In this document: positions 33,905 through 42,283 of the stretch, one piece after another | Layout of the letters: the number at the start of each line of letters is the position of its first letter | Position numbering within the stretch: position 1 is the first letter of the stretch | DNA from: Pseudenterobacter timonensis | GTDB lineage: Bacteria > Pseudomonadota > Gammaproteobacteria > Enterobacterales > Enterobacteriaceae | Direction of reading: 5' to 3' | Length of the DNA stretch: 64,000 nucleotides | Assembly: GCF_900021175.1 (NCBI RefSeq) | Contig: NZ_FCOP01000011.1 | Location: 1-64,000, forward strand | Position numbers and translations under genes: made by a program | The notes under the pieces: model-generated | What the model was told of the DNA's origin: nothing | What the model saw: the letters and a program-made list of their open reading frames with translations, nothing else | Databases searched by the model: none

Positions 33905-34507
33905 ATGCATGTAATCATGTTTGACAGGCAGTCTATATTTATTCACGGAGCGATAAGCAGCCTGCGCGGGTTAATTCCTGAATTAAATATTTGCGGCACG
34001 AGTCAGGCTGATGAGCTATGGACGTTTTTATCGCAGTCACCGACGGCAACCCTGCTGCTGGATGGCAATATGAATCACGAATATTGTCTCTGGCTGCTGG
34101 ATGAGTTAGCGGAGCGCTATCCTGAGGCACGCGTCGCGGTGGTACTGGCACAGGGGAAGCCGGAATGGGTAGAGACGCTGGTGCAGCGTGAAGTGTGCGC
34201 GATTGTGCCGCGCAACGCGCCTGCGGAGATGTTCGCTTCCGTATTGCAGATGGTCGAAAGCGGGATGGTCTGTTTCCCAAAAAAGTGGCTGGGGTCACCT
34301 TCGCCTGTCCGGCATGATCTCTCCTGCCTGAGCGAACGGCAGCGCGAGGTGCTCCGGCTGCTGGCGGAAGGGGGGTCAAACAAGGAAATTGGCCGCGCGC
34401 TGAATATCAGCGCCGGGACGGTGAAAGCCCATCTGGAGGCGCTTTTCCGCCGCCTGGAGGTTAAAAATCGCACCCAGGCGGCTCTCTTCTATACGCGGGC
34501 GGCATAG
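33905..34507 (+). CDS. yhjB: LuxR-family transcriptional regulator YhjB
   Basis: A 200-residue protein of response-regulator type (E. coli YhjB 200). The start MHVIMFDRQSIFIHG is preferred over an upstream extension from 33830. The N-terminal receiver-like domain lacks a normal phosphoacceptor context (LLLDGNMNHE), so it may be a pseudo-receiver. The C-terminal LuxR helix-turn-helix is typical: LSERQREVLRLLAEG, SNKEIGRALNISAGTVKAHL. Targets are unknown. Its TAG stop abuts the TAG stop of the convergent lysozyme-like gene with no intervening base. Confidence 0.93.
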   Translation: MHVIMFDRQSIFIHGAISSLRGLIPELNICGTSQADELWTFLSQSPTATLLLDGNMNHEYCLWLLDELAERYPEARVAVVLAQGKPEWVETLVQREVCAIVPRNAPAEMFASVLQMVESGMVCFPKKWLGSPSPVRHDLSCLSERQREVLRLLAEGGSNKEIGRALNISAGTVKAHLEALFRRLEVKNRTQAALFYTRAA

Positions 34508-34972
34508 CTACGCTTCAATGGCCAGGCCGGTGAAAAAAAGCGCGCATTCGGCCTGACGCAGCGCCGTCAGGCTGGCGACAGATGTTCCGTTTATCGCCGT
34601 CTCGTTTTGCCAGATCTGCATGGCGTTTGCGTAACAGCCGCGTTTGATTTCGCGAATAATGCCGGTTTGCACCAGGCGCGAGCGGCCGCTGCTAAAGAGC
34701 AAGGAAATCAACGCGTCATGCTGGTTCTGAGTGAGCCTGAAATCCACAATTTCGCTAAGATTATCCTCACACTCACGCAGATCCTGATAGAGAAGATATT
34801 CAGCGTGAAGGGGGGTAATAAGCTTACTGAAATTGTCAGACGGGGTGATGACATGCCCATAGCCAATAACCCACAGGCCGCTTTCATCACAATATTTTTC
34901 CAGCGAGAGTCCCTGAAATTTCTTAATGAGGGCTATTCCGTCGGACGATATCCGTAGTCGGTGATGAAACAT
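34508..34972 (-). CDS. Lysozyme-like (GH24) protein with substituted catalytic residues
   Basis: A 154-residue relative of T4/lambdoid phage lysozymes. The active-site region is recognisable as IKKFQGLSLEKYCDESG then WVIGYGH (residues 16-40), with later family features TQNQHDALISLLFSSG (81-96) and LRQAECALF (138-146). The catalytic glutamate (FEG in active members) is Gln20, and the threonine (WTIGYGH) is Val35; the aspartate (Asp29) remains. There is no signal peptide or signal-anchor helix. A strong Shine-Dalgarno (AGGAGG, 8 nt upstream) suggests real expression. No holin, spanin or other phage gene is nearby. By eye the base composition is more AT-rich than its neighbours. Probably a domesticated, non-lytic protein. 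Confidence 0.82.
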   Translation of the reverse strand: MFHHRLRISSDGIALIKKFQGLSLEKYCDESGLWVIGYGHVITPSDNFSKLITPLHAEYLLYQDLRECEDNLSEIVDFRLTQNQHDALISLLFSSGRSRLVQTGIIREIKRGCYANAMQIWQNETAINGTSVASLTALRQAECALFFTGLAIEA

Positions 34973-35041
34973 TTCTTTATCCTCCTGGTATGAGATTACT
35001 TTAGAGGATTAAACGAAGATAAAATATCAGCCAAATGGCGG

Positions 35042-35575
35042 TTAATTGCCACTATATTCACGCTTTAGTAATCCAAATAACCAGTCATTACACCAGGCAT
35101 CAGCAAGATAATAACTTTCTCGTAACTCTCCCTCTATGCGAAAGCCCACTTTTTCCAGCAAACGGCGGGAAGCCTCATTTCCGGCGGTGACCGTTGCGGT
35201 AAGTCTGCGAATTTTCCCCTGGGTAAAAGCAAATTCACACACCGCACGTAAGGACTCCAGTCCATAACCTTTTCCCTGCGCGTGCGGCGCAAAAAGAAAA
35301 CCGACCTCCGCACAGTCATCTTCACGATGGATATATCCGCTCAGGCCCAGCGGCGTGCCCGTCGCATGATCCCGCACCACCAGACAGAGCCAGTGCGCGC
35401 AGCCCGGGCTCCACTCTGGCAGACGGGATTCGAAGGCGTCGCGCAGCGCGGCGACGGGACGTTCATCCGCCACATAACGCATCACCTGCGGATCCTGCTG
35501 GAGCGCCAGAAAGAAAGGCCAGTCCTGCTCCCGCAGCGGCGTGCAAATCAGACGCGGGGTCCTGAGTTCGATCAT
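35042..35575 (-). CDS. GNAT-family N-acetyltransferase (RimJ/RimL type)
   Basis: A 177-residue acetyltransferase. It opens with the RimJ/RimL-like IELRTPRLICTPLREQDW and has the acetyl-CoA-binding motif A segment EVGFLFAPHAQGKGYG (about residues 90-105, Q-G-K-G-Y-G). It continues with NEASRRLLEKVGFRIEGELRES, typical of ribosomal-protein or small-molecule acetylases. The acceptor is unknown. It lies between the lysozyme-like gene (same strand, 69 nt away) and the divergent HEPN-like gene. The gap 35576-35778 contains only short inverted repeats such as GGCCAG-TT-CTGGCC. Confidence 0.88.
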   Translation of the reverse strand: MIELRTPRLICTPLREQDWPFFLALQQDPQVMRYVADERPVAALRDAFESRLPEWSPGCAHWLCLVVRDHATGTPLGLSGYIHREDDCAEVGFLFAPHAQGKGYGLESLRAVCEFAFTQGKIRRLTATVTAGNEASRRLLEKVGFRIEGELRESYYLADAWCNDWLFGLLKREYSGN

Positions 35576-35778
35576 GACAACTTCCTGAAATAATTTTTAT
35601 TCATTATAAGTATGTTGCTTTATTTATCTACAATCTCGGCTATGGTTAATACCCTTCATGCCTCAGGTTACCCGTGCCGCCCTTTTGCAAACTGATTTTG
35701 CCGGGTACAGGGACGCATTAATAAAAAGAAAAACACGCTTTTGGCTGGTGCGGCCAGTTCTGGCCGTACGTAAGGATA

Positions 35779-37374
35779 ATGATGACGCTTAGCACCTCGC
35801 ACTCTATCAATGCGCAGTTTGAATACTGCCTTGGCATTATTCGACACGCTTCCGTTGAAATTCTGGCGCTGTTAAATGTGACCGTGGCGGAAGGTAAAGA
35901 TCCCCGCTGGCTGCTGGAACAGATCGACAATGCGCGTCTGACCCTGGGGGGATGGGCGGCGGTGGCGAAACGCCTGCACCTTAACGACGCCGAAATGACG
36001 GAATTTACGCTGCGGCTTCGGCTGCTGCAGCAGCGCGTGCCGCAATATGAGAGCGGTCAGGAAGTGACGCCAAACCAGCTGATGGCTGCCGTGCGGTTTG
36101 TGACCGCGCTCGAGCATCTGCGGCTGCAACAGCCTGCGCTGACCTTTAACACAGAGAAGGTGGAGGATGATGAGAGCCAGCAGCTGGCGCACAGGCAGGT
36201 GCGCGCGCTGGAGCTCATGCTAAAAGCGCTGATTCAGCAAGCCTGGCCCGATCCCGTACGGCTGAACAACCATCTCAAAACCCTTTTTAACGCTGACCGG
36301 GTTCGCCGCTGGCTGAAGCAGGGGGAACGTAACGATATTCTCAGCGGCATGATGTTCAGCGAACTGGCGCAGATGGTGGTCGATAAAAAAGAGTTCAGCC
36401 GCTACTACGCGCCGCTCTTTTCCGATCGCGACAGGCTGACGCTGCTGGTGGAGCCGCGCAAGACGCTGCAAACCTTTCTGGATGATATCCGCCAGATCCG
36501 CAACGCGCTCACCGTACAGCAGCAGCTCAGCGGCGCGCAACTCACGCTGCTGGATAATTATTACGCGCAAATCGCCGGGCCGATTCAGCGCGCGTTTGAG
36601 GAAGGGAGAACGCGCGTCAATCCTGCCGGGCTGATGGCGGTGGATGCCAGCGAGCTGCACGCCTTCTGGGATAACGCGCAGAGACGTGACCGTCAGACCG
36701 GCGGCGATCTGTTTGAAGTGCGGGATGCAATTGAAAAACCGACCCAGCGTGCGCCACGTACGCCTGAAGAGCGCGTGCAGCTTATCTCAGGCGCCCTGTG
36801 GGGCGCCGTCGGAGTAATGGTGTTAGCAATTGTGGTCGGCGGCTTCTGGCTGGTAACCAGCGATAACGCTCCGGCGTCTGCATCCGGGGTGACCCCGGCG
36901 GCCCAGACCGCCCCGCAGGAGATAAAGGAGAAACCTTCGTCGCGCGAGACGTTGCTGCGCAAGGGCATCACGTGGGATGAGAGCAACCTTCGGGCGGCAA
37001 TCGATCGTAATGACGCCTCTACGGTACGGCTCTTTATGCAGGGGGGAATGGACTGGAAGCTCGCCTGGACTGAACAGGCGCAGTCGGCGAAAAACGACGC
37101 GGCGCTTGATGTGCTGCTAAGCTATCCGACCCGGATGGTGGAGCAAAAGCCCTGTCGGCGGTTTATCAACACCTTAAGCCATGCGATGGCGGCGGGCGAG
37201 CCGCTCACGCCGATGCGTAAAGCCTATCTTGAAGCCTTTTGCGCGGTGCCCGCCGTGGTGGATCGCCAGACGCGGGAGGTGGAGCGGGCAAAACGTCGCG
37301 CGCAGGCGACGCCAGACGCCAGCAATAAACAGTGGCTCACGGTGCAGACCGCCATTTATGAGGTGATTCGCTAA
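35779..37374 (+). CDS. Membrane-anchored HEPN-like protein with ankyrin-like C-terminal region
   Basis: A 531-residue protein of unknown function. Residues 1-300 are all-alpha; the segment DIRQIRNALTVQQQLS (236-251) resembles the HEPN core IRNxxxHxxxLS, but the RNase-motif histidine is missing (RNALTVQ). A single transmembrane helix spans about 336-360. A Pro/Ala/Ser linker follows, then a C-terminal part whose LRAAIDRNDASTVRLFMQGG and AALDVLLSY (404-449) look like ankyrin repeats. Orientation is probably N-in, with the ankyrin-like part periplasmic. I recall a similar Salmonella Typhi family named after STY4199; this was not searched. Two consecutive ATGs; the second (35782) is better spaced from AAGGA. 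Confidence 0.8.
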   Translation: MMTLSTSHSINAQFEYCLGIIRHASVEILALLNVTVAEGKDPRWLLEQIDNARLTLGGWAAVAKRLHLNDAEMTEFTLRLRLLQQRVPQYESGQEVTPNQLMAAVRFVTALEHLRLQQPALTFNTEKVEDDESQQLAHRQVRALELMLKALIQQAWPDPVRLNNHLKTLFNADRVRRWLKQGERNDILSGMMFSELAQMVVDKKEFSRYYAPLFSDRDRLTLLVEPRKTLQTFLDDIRQIRNALTVQQQLSGAQLTLLDNYYAQIAGPIQRAFEEGRTRVNPAGLMAVDASELHAFWDNAQRRDRQTGGDLFEVRDAIEKPTQRAPRTPEERVQLISGALWGAVGVMVLAIVVGGFWLVTSDNAPASASGVTPAAQTAPQEIKEKPSSRETLLRKGITWDESNLRAAIDRNDASTVRLFMQGGMDWKLAWTEQAQSAKNDAALDVLLSYPTRMVEQKPCRRFINTLSHAMAAGEPLTPMRKAYLEAFCAVPAVVDRQTREVERAKRRAQATPDASNKQWLTVQTAIYEVIR

Positions 37375-37376
37375 AC

Positions 37377-37404
37377 CTTTACCCTTCCCGCAGGAAGGGT
37401 AAAG
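37377..37404. terminator. Bidirectional hairpin between the HEPN-like gene and treF
   Basis: CTTTACCCTTCC, loop CGCA, GGAAGGGTAAAG: a perfect 12-bp stem in the 38-nt gap between two convergent stop codons. The terminal A/T pairs give weak U-tracts in both directions. Confidence 0.8.
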
Positions 37405-37412
37405 GGAGCCGC

Positions 37413-39062
37413 TTACGGCTCTCCATACAGCCCTATCAGACGCCGCACCACGCCGTTGGTCCAGCCAAAGCCGTCCTGCAACGGATATTCCCCCCCGCCA
37501 CCTTCGCGCGGGGTGCTGCTGGCGATGTGATACTTCTCAATCATCTTGTGGTGAGTCTTATAAAAATGATTCACCGTATGTAGCCAGCTCCAGGCGATCT
37601 CATCCCCCAGCGAATCGTTACCGTACCGCTTAAAGCCCTGAATCGCCATCCACTGCAGCGGCGCCCAGCCGTTGGGTTTATCCCACTGCTCGCCGGTTTC
37701 ATATTCGGTCGCCAGGATCCCGCCCGGCGTCAGCAGACGCGCCTTCACCGCATCGGAGATACGTTCGGCCTGTTCATGCGTTGCCATGCCGACATAGAGC
37801 GGCACGATACTCGCCGCCGAAAAGAGCGCCATCTGCTCGCGTCGCCAGTCGTAATCGCGGAAACAGCCGTTCTCCTCATCCCACAGATAGCGGTTCACCG
37901 CCGCGCGGCGATCGCACGCCTTCTGACGAAACTGCTCGGCGACCTCTTTATCCCCTTTACGGTCGGAGATCTGCGCAATGGTGGTCTCCAGCTTGAACAG
38001 AAAGGCGTTCAAATCAATGGGGATAAACTGGGTTGTGCGAATGCTGGCGAGACGCCCCAAATCCCGCAGCCAGCGGGAGGAGTAATCCCAGCCGGATGCT
38101 GCCCCGGCGCGCAGATCGCGATAGACCTCGTTTGGCGGCCGCCCGGAATGTTTGGCCGTTTCCACATCCTCAATCCACGACTCGTCGCGGGGAGTATCAC
38201 GGTCGTCCCAGTAGCGGTTCAGCAGCGAGCCGTCCGGCATACGCACCACGTGTCGGTATGCCTGGTTCAGCACCAGCGATTCTGCCCCGTCCATCCAGAA
38301 GGCGTACTCCATCTTGAGATGGTCGAGGTAGCGCTTCGCGCCGCGCACGCCATCCTCCTCAAACAGTTCCACCATCAGCGCAAAGACCGGTGGCTGCGAA
38401 CGGCTGAGGTAGTAAGTACGGTTGCCGTTGGGGATATGGCCGTAGCGTTCAATCATCCAGGCGAAGTTATCCGCCATACATTTCAGCAGATCGTTACGGC
38501 CGCTCTCCGCCAGCCCCAGCATGGTGAAATAGGAGTCCCAATAGTAGGTTTCGCTAAAGCGACCGCCCGGCACGATATAGGCCTGCGGCAGCGCCAGCAG
38601 CGACGACCACGGGATATGATCCTGCGGCTCGCGCGTCAGCACTGGCCACAGGCTGTCGATGTGTTCCTTAAGCGAACGTCCCGGGTCGGAGACATATTCG
38701 CTGGAAAAGGTCTCCGGCAGCCAGAAGTGGTTCTCCACAAACTGGCGCAGGTCGAAGTCGCGATGGCGTCTGACCTTGCGGTAACGGATCAGAATATCCA
38801 GCGGATCCATCTTCGGCGCGCAGTCAGGGAAGGTTTTGCTGTCCGCAAACAGGCCTGAGGACTGAACGCGTTCAAAAAGTTCAAGGTAACGATCGGCGGG
38901 CGTCAGCGCATCAGAGGCGGGCAGCCCTTCAATCATTTCCGGTTCCGGCTCCGCCTCGATCATTTCATCCAGCTTCAACTCGCAGGGATCGGTTTCGTAG
39001 CGAACTTCTTCCGCAATCTCGAACTCGATGATATCTGCAGCGTGTAGTTTCTGGTTGATCAT
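37413..39062 (-). CDS. treF: Cytoplasmic trehalase TreF
   Basis: Hydrolyses intracellular trehalose to two glucose molecules (GH37), useful when cells leave hyperosmotic conditions. The start [15 protein letters not shown], after a GGAGG ribosome site, gives 549 residues, the E. coli length; a 32-residue upstream extension is rejected. GH37 signatures are [15 protein letters not shown] (trehalase signature 1, about residues 160-174) and [13 protein letters not shown] (signature 2, near 460). [19 protein letters not shown] is also present. No signal peptide distinguishes it from TreA. The 5' gap 39063-39344 (282 nt) contains its promoter region and no gene I can support. Confidence 0.97.
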   Translation of the reverse strand: MINQKLHAADIIEFEIAEEVRYETDPCELKLDEMIEAEPEPEMIEGLPASDALTPADRYLELFERVQSSGLFADSKTFPDCAPKMDPLDILIRYRKVRRHRDFDLRQFVENHFWLPETFSSEYVSDPGRSLKEHIDSLWPVLTREPQDHIPWSSLLALPQAYIVPGGRFSETYYWDSYFTMLGLAESGRNDLLKCMADNFAWMIERYGHIPNGNRTYYLSRSQPPVFALMVELFEEDGVRGAKRYLDHLKMEYAFWMDGAESLVLNQAYRHVVRMPDGSLLNRYWDDRDTPRDESWIEDVETAKHSGRPPNEVYRDLRAGAASGWDYSSRWLRDLGRLASIRTTQFIPIDLNAFLFKLETTIAQISDRKGDKEVAEQFRQKACDRRAAVNRYLWDEENGCFRDYDWRREQMALFSAASIVPLYVGMATHEQAERISDAVKARLLTPGGILATEYETGEQWDKPNGWAPLQWMAIQGFKRYGNDSLGDEIAWSWLHTVNHFYKTHHKMIEKYHIASSTPREGGGGEYPLQDGFGWTNGVVRRLIGLYGEP

Positions 39063-39344
39063 GGTGGTTTGGACCTCCGGTTTTTTTTCGTAAGAAAATA
39101 CGGGTTTTTCCCGGCTATTGATTAAGCGTAGACATTCGCTTCGGTGCCTGCGGTGCAAAGCGTGCGCTCGATCACACTTTTAACCCCGTCGCCCGGAAGG
39201 AAAAAACAGGGTTATCATGCTGATTACATTTAAGTTAAACGTGGAATTAAGAAGATAAGCTCGCCAGAAAATTCAGAGCATTCGGTCTCCTGTTTTCAGA
39301 AAACTCGCCCCGTGGATGGCAAATCCTGCTTTTTAAATTCGCCT

Positions 39345-39626
39345 TCAGTGGGCCTGATGAGGATCGCCATTCACTTTAGCGGCAGTCTGGTTGGCTTTCT
39401 CATTCGCGCCTGCGCTCTGATTCAGGGCGTTGCTGGCCGCTTTTTCCGCATGCGCGGCGCTGTAGGCTGCCAGATGCGAAATCACAATGGCGTAAATGCT
39501 CATTAACGACACCCACAGGATGCTGTTTTTCCACCAGAGCAGAGTAGGAATGGTAAGAATGGCCCAGATGAGGGCAAGAACAAGGTGGAATTTTGCCATT
39601 CGCTTCGCGGAAATTTTTACATGCAT
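39345..39626 (-). CDS. Small two-helix inner-membrane protein
   Basis: A 93-residue hypothetical protein. A short basic N-terminus (MHVKISAKRMAKF) is followed by two hydrophobic segments (about residues 13-31, HLVLALIWAILTIPTLLWW, and 35-55), then a hydrophilic Ala/Asn/Gln/His-rich tail. I do not recognise a named family. It sits alone between treF and gorA, where E. coli carries the acid-fitness island. The 130-nt upstream gap 39627-39756 presumably contains its promoter. Confidence 0.7.
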   Translation of the reverse strand: MHVKISAKRMAKFHLVLALIWAILTIPTLLWWKNSILWVSLMSIYAIVISHLAAYSAAHAEKAASNALNQSAGANEKANQTAAKVNGDPHQAH

Positions 39627-39757
39627 GTTAATTACTCTATTTTCTGATTATGTTTGCGGATGAAACTGTCCAACAGTCATAAGAGTAGTCAAGCCTGTCA
39701 TTTTTAGGGGGCTAATTTGTTACCGTATGTATGGCGTGGTTCGCCAGCCGCGTCCCA

Positions 39758-39788
39758 TAAAAAAACCGGCCAGAAGCGGCCGGTTTTG
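39758..39788 (-). terminator. Terminator of gorA
   Basis: ACCGGCC and GGCCGGT with a 6-nt loop, flanked by A- and T-runs. Read on the minus strand it gives a GC-rich hairpin followed by seven T residues, about 17 nt after the gorA stop. Confidence 0.9.
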
Positions 39789-39804
39789 CCCAGCGAAAGC
39801 GTAA

Positions 39805-41157
39805 TCAACGCATGGTGACAAACTCTTCCGCGGCGGTCGGGTGGATCGCCACCGTATTGTCAAAGTCCTTCTTGGTGGCGCCCATCTTCAGCGCGACCGC
39901 GAAGCCCTGCAGGATCTCATCCATACCAAATCCGATACCGTGGATACCGACGATCTTCTCTTCCGGCCCCACGCAGACCAGCTTCATACGGCACGGCTGG
40001 CGGTGACTGGTCACGGCGGTATACATCGCGGTAAAGGCCGATTTATAGACCTTCACCTGTTCAATGCCATACTTCTCGCGCGCCTGCGGCTCGGTTAAGC
40101 CGACGGTGCCGATGGGCGGGTGGCTAAAGACTACGGTCGGGATATTGCTGTAGTCGAGATGTTCGTCCGGTTTGTTGTTAAACAACCGCTCGGAGAGGCG
40201 GCGGCCTGCGGCAACCGCGACCGGCGTCAGCTCGACGGCGCCCGTATTATCACCCACCGCATAAATTCCCGGCACGCTGGTGTTCTGGAATTTATCCACG
40301 ACGATATAGCCTTTCTCGTCGGTTTTCACACCCGTTGCCGCCAGGTTGAAGTTATCGGTCGCTGGCTCGCGGCCAATCGCCCAGATAAGGCAATCCACGG
40401 TCTGGCTGCGGCCATCCTCCAGCTGCAGGGTCAGGCTGCCGTCAGCGTTTTTCACCACCGCTTTCGGCACTGCCTGAGTATGCAGCGTCGGGCCTTCGGC
40501 GTTCATCACCTCCACCAGCGTTTCGGTGATCAGCGGATCGAAGCTGCGCAGCGGCGCATGTTTACGCACAAACAGATGCGCTTCGGCGCCCAGGGCGTTA
40601 ATCACGCCCGCCAGCTCAACGGCGATATAGCCAGCGCCGACAACCGCCACGCGCTGCGGCAGCGCGGGGAGGGCGAAGAAACCGTCTGAATCAATGCCGT
40701 ACTCCGCGCCAGGAAGGTCGGGGCAGCTCGGGCGGCCACCCGTGGCGATCAGGATATGATCGGCGGTGATTGTCTCGCCGTTAACCTCGATCGTGTGGGC
40801 ATCCACAAAACGGGCGAAGCCGTGAATAACATCCACGTTGTTTTTACCCAGCCCGTTGTCATAGGCGATGTGAATGCGATCGATATAGGCGGTACGGCTG
40901 GCGATCAGCTTGTCCCAGTCGAAATGGTTGATGGTCGTATCGAAGCCGTAATCGGGACCGTAGGTATGGATCGCCTCGCGAATTTGCGCCGCATGCCACA
41001 TCACCTTTTTCGGCACGCAGCCGACGTTGACGCAGGTGCCGCCCAGCGCTTTGGCTTCAATTAGCGCACACTTCTGGCCATAGATAGCGGCACGGTTGAT
41101 TGAGGCGATGCCGCCGCTGCCGCCACCGATGGCGATGTAGTCATAATGCTTGCTCAT
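39805..41157 (-). CDS. gorA: Glutathione reductase
   Basis: FAD-dependent reduction of glutathione disulfide by NADPH in the cytosol. The 450 residues equal E. coli Gor. The FAD dinucleotide motif [14 protein letters not shown] lies at residues 11-24 and the redox-active disulfide in [13 protein letters not shown] (about 39-51). The NADPH-binding [11 protein letters not shown] (about 174-184) is followed by the FAD motif [18 protein letters not shown] and the C-terminal HPTAAEEFV with the active-site His-Glu pair. Known to be induced by OxyR in E. coli; no site is assigned here. It is a single gene with its own terminator. Confidence 0.98.
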   Translation of the reverse strand: MSKHYDYIAIGGGSGGIASINRAAIYGQKCALIEAKALGGTCVNVGCVPKKVMWHAAQIREAIHTYGPDYGFDTTINHFDWDKLIASRTAYIDRIHIAYDNGLGKNNVDVIHGFARFVDAHTIEVNGETITADHILIATGGRPSCPDLPGAEYGIDSDGFFALPALPQRVAVVGAGYIAVELAGVINALGAEAHLFVRKHAPLRSFDPLITETLVEVMNAEGPTLHTQAVPKAVVKNADGSLTLQLEDGRSQTVDCLIWAIGREPATDNFNLAATGVKTDEKGYIVVDKFQNTSVPGIYAVGDNTGAVELTPVAVAAGRRLSERLFNNKPDEHLDYSNIPTVVFSHPPIGTVGLTEPQAREKYGIEQVKVYKSAFTAMYTAVTSHRQPCRMKLVCVGPEEKIVGIHGIGFGMDEILQGFAVALKMGATKKDFDNTVAIHPTAAEEFVTMR

Positions 41158-41228
41158 GGCTCTTATCCTTCCTGTATGGTTGCCGCGATTGTATAACTGA
41201 CCTCAATAATTTCCACCAATGGCTGCGA

Positions 41229-42071
41229 TTACTCCGGTACGATCCAGCTTACCGATGCATGGCCCGTGCCCGTTGGCACCAGCGTTTTATGCAGCCATGG
41301 CAGGACGTTGTTCATTTGCCCTTCCAGCTTCCACGGCGGGTTAATCACAATCATGCCGGAGGCGGTCATGCCGCGCTGGTCGCTGTCCGGGCGGACCGCC
41401 AGCTCAATTTGCAGGATCTTGCGGATGCCGGTGGCTTCCAGATCCTTAATCATGCGTTTAATCTGCGCGCGCAGCACCACCGGATACCACAGGGCGTAGG
41501 TGCCGGTGGCGAAGCGCTTATAGCCTTCGTTGATGCCGGTCACTACCGCCTGGTAGTCGGTTTTAATTTCATAGGGCGGGTCGATCAGCACCAGTCCGCG
41601 GCGGGAGACCGGCGGCAGCTTCGCTTTGAGCTGCTGATAGCCGTCGGCTTTTTCGACGCGGGCGCGGGTATCTTTCTGAAACTCAGAGCGCAGCAGCGGG
41701 AAGTCGCTCGGATGCAGCTCGGTCAGCTGCAGGCTGTCCTGCTCGCGCAGCAGCTGGCGCGCAATCAGCGGCGAGCCGGGATAGTAACGGAGCTGGCCGC
41801 TACGGTTGAAGTGCTGCACCACGCTGATATAAGGCTCCAGCTCCGCCGGCAGATCGTCCTGCTGCCAGACGCGGGCAATCCCTTCCAGATACTCGCCGGT
41901 GCGCTCGGCATGCTCGCCGCTAAGCTGATAGCGACCCGCGCCCGCGTGAGTATCAAGATAGAGAAACGGCTTCTCTTTCTCTTTAAGCGATTCAATGATC
42001 AGGCTCTGAACGGTATGTTTGAGGACGTCGGCATGGTTGCCTGCGTGGAAGCTGTGGCGATAACTGAGCAT
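41229..42071 (-). CDS. rlmJ: 23S rRNA (adenine2030-N6)-methyltransferase RlmJ
   Basis: Methylates A2030 of 23S rRNA in the peptidyl-transferase region using S-adenosylmethionine. The start MLSYRHSFHAGNHADVLKH gives 280 residues, the E. coli size; a 41-residue upstream extension is not conserved. Motifs are LDTHAGAGRY (SAM binding, about residues 40-49) and the N6-adenine catalytic LIDPPYEIK (DPPY, about 163-171). It is divergent from prlC across a 212-nt region with a heat-shock-type promoter for prlC. Confidence 0.96.
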   Translation of the reverse strand: MLSYRHSFHAGNHADVLKHTVQSLIIESLKEKEKPFLYLDTHAGAGRYQLSGEHAERTGEYLEGIARVWQQDDLPAELEPYISVVQHFNRSGQLRYYPGSPLIARQLLREQDSLQLTELHPSDFPLLRSEFQKDTRARVEKADGYQQLKAKLPPVSRRGLVLIDPPYEIKTDYQAVVTGINEGYKRFATGTYALWYPVVLRAQIKRMIKDLEATGIRKILQIELAVRPDSDQRGMTASGMIVINPPWKLEGQMNNVLPWLHKTLVPTGTGHASVSWIVPE

Positions 42072-42192
42072 GAATGAATGTGTTCCAGGTAGTAAACGTA
42101 GGCCCGAAAGCTGTGCGCCAGCGGGCAAAAAGAGAGCGTATCGCCACAGTATACAGAAAAGTTTCCACTGCCGCGAAAGCGCAACGTCGGAC

Positions 42193-42219
42193 ATTGAAAT
42201 CCACTACAATTACCCCCAT
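42193..42219 (+). promoter_or_regulatory. Candidate sigma-32 promoter of prlC-rsmJ
   Basis: ATTGAAA (42193-42199), a 14-nt spacer and CCCCAT (42214-42219), embedded in CCCCCATCC. The heat-shock consensus is CTTGAAA-N11-16-CCCCATNT. The expected start point near 42227 gives a leader of about 57 nt to the prlC ATG. E. coli prlC is reported to be a heat-shock gene, which supports the assignment. Confidence 0.75.
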
Positions 42220-42283
42220 CCTACAGGGAATATGCACAGCGCCGGACGCGCGCTTCATTCACTCTTTCAACAGGACAGCGCTT

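Noticed and set aside
34508..37374. Prophage or prophage remnant
   Set aside because: One lysozyme-like gene is present, but there is no integrase, holin, structural gene or att-like repeat nearby.
37776..38858. A 360-codon open frame antisense to treF
   Set aside because: It is a shadow of the high-GC treF codons. The composition is Arg/His/Val-rich with no recognisable domain, and treF is full length.
41100..42077. A 325-codon open frame antisense to rlmJ
   Set aside because: Shadow frame of rlmJ, whose DPPY motif and length are conserved.
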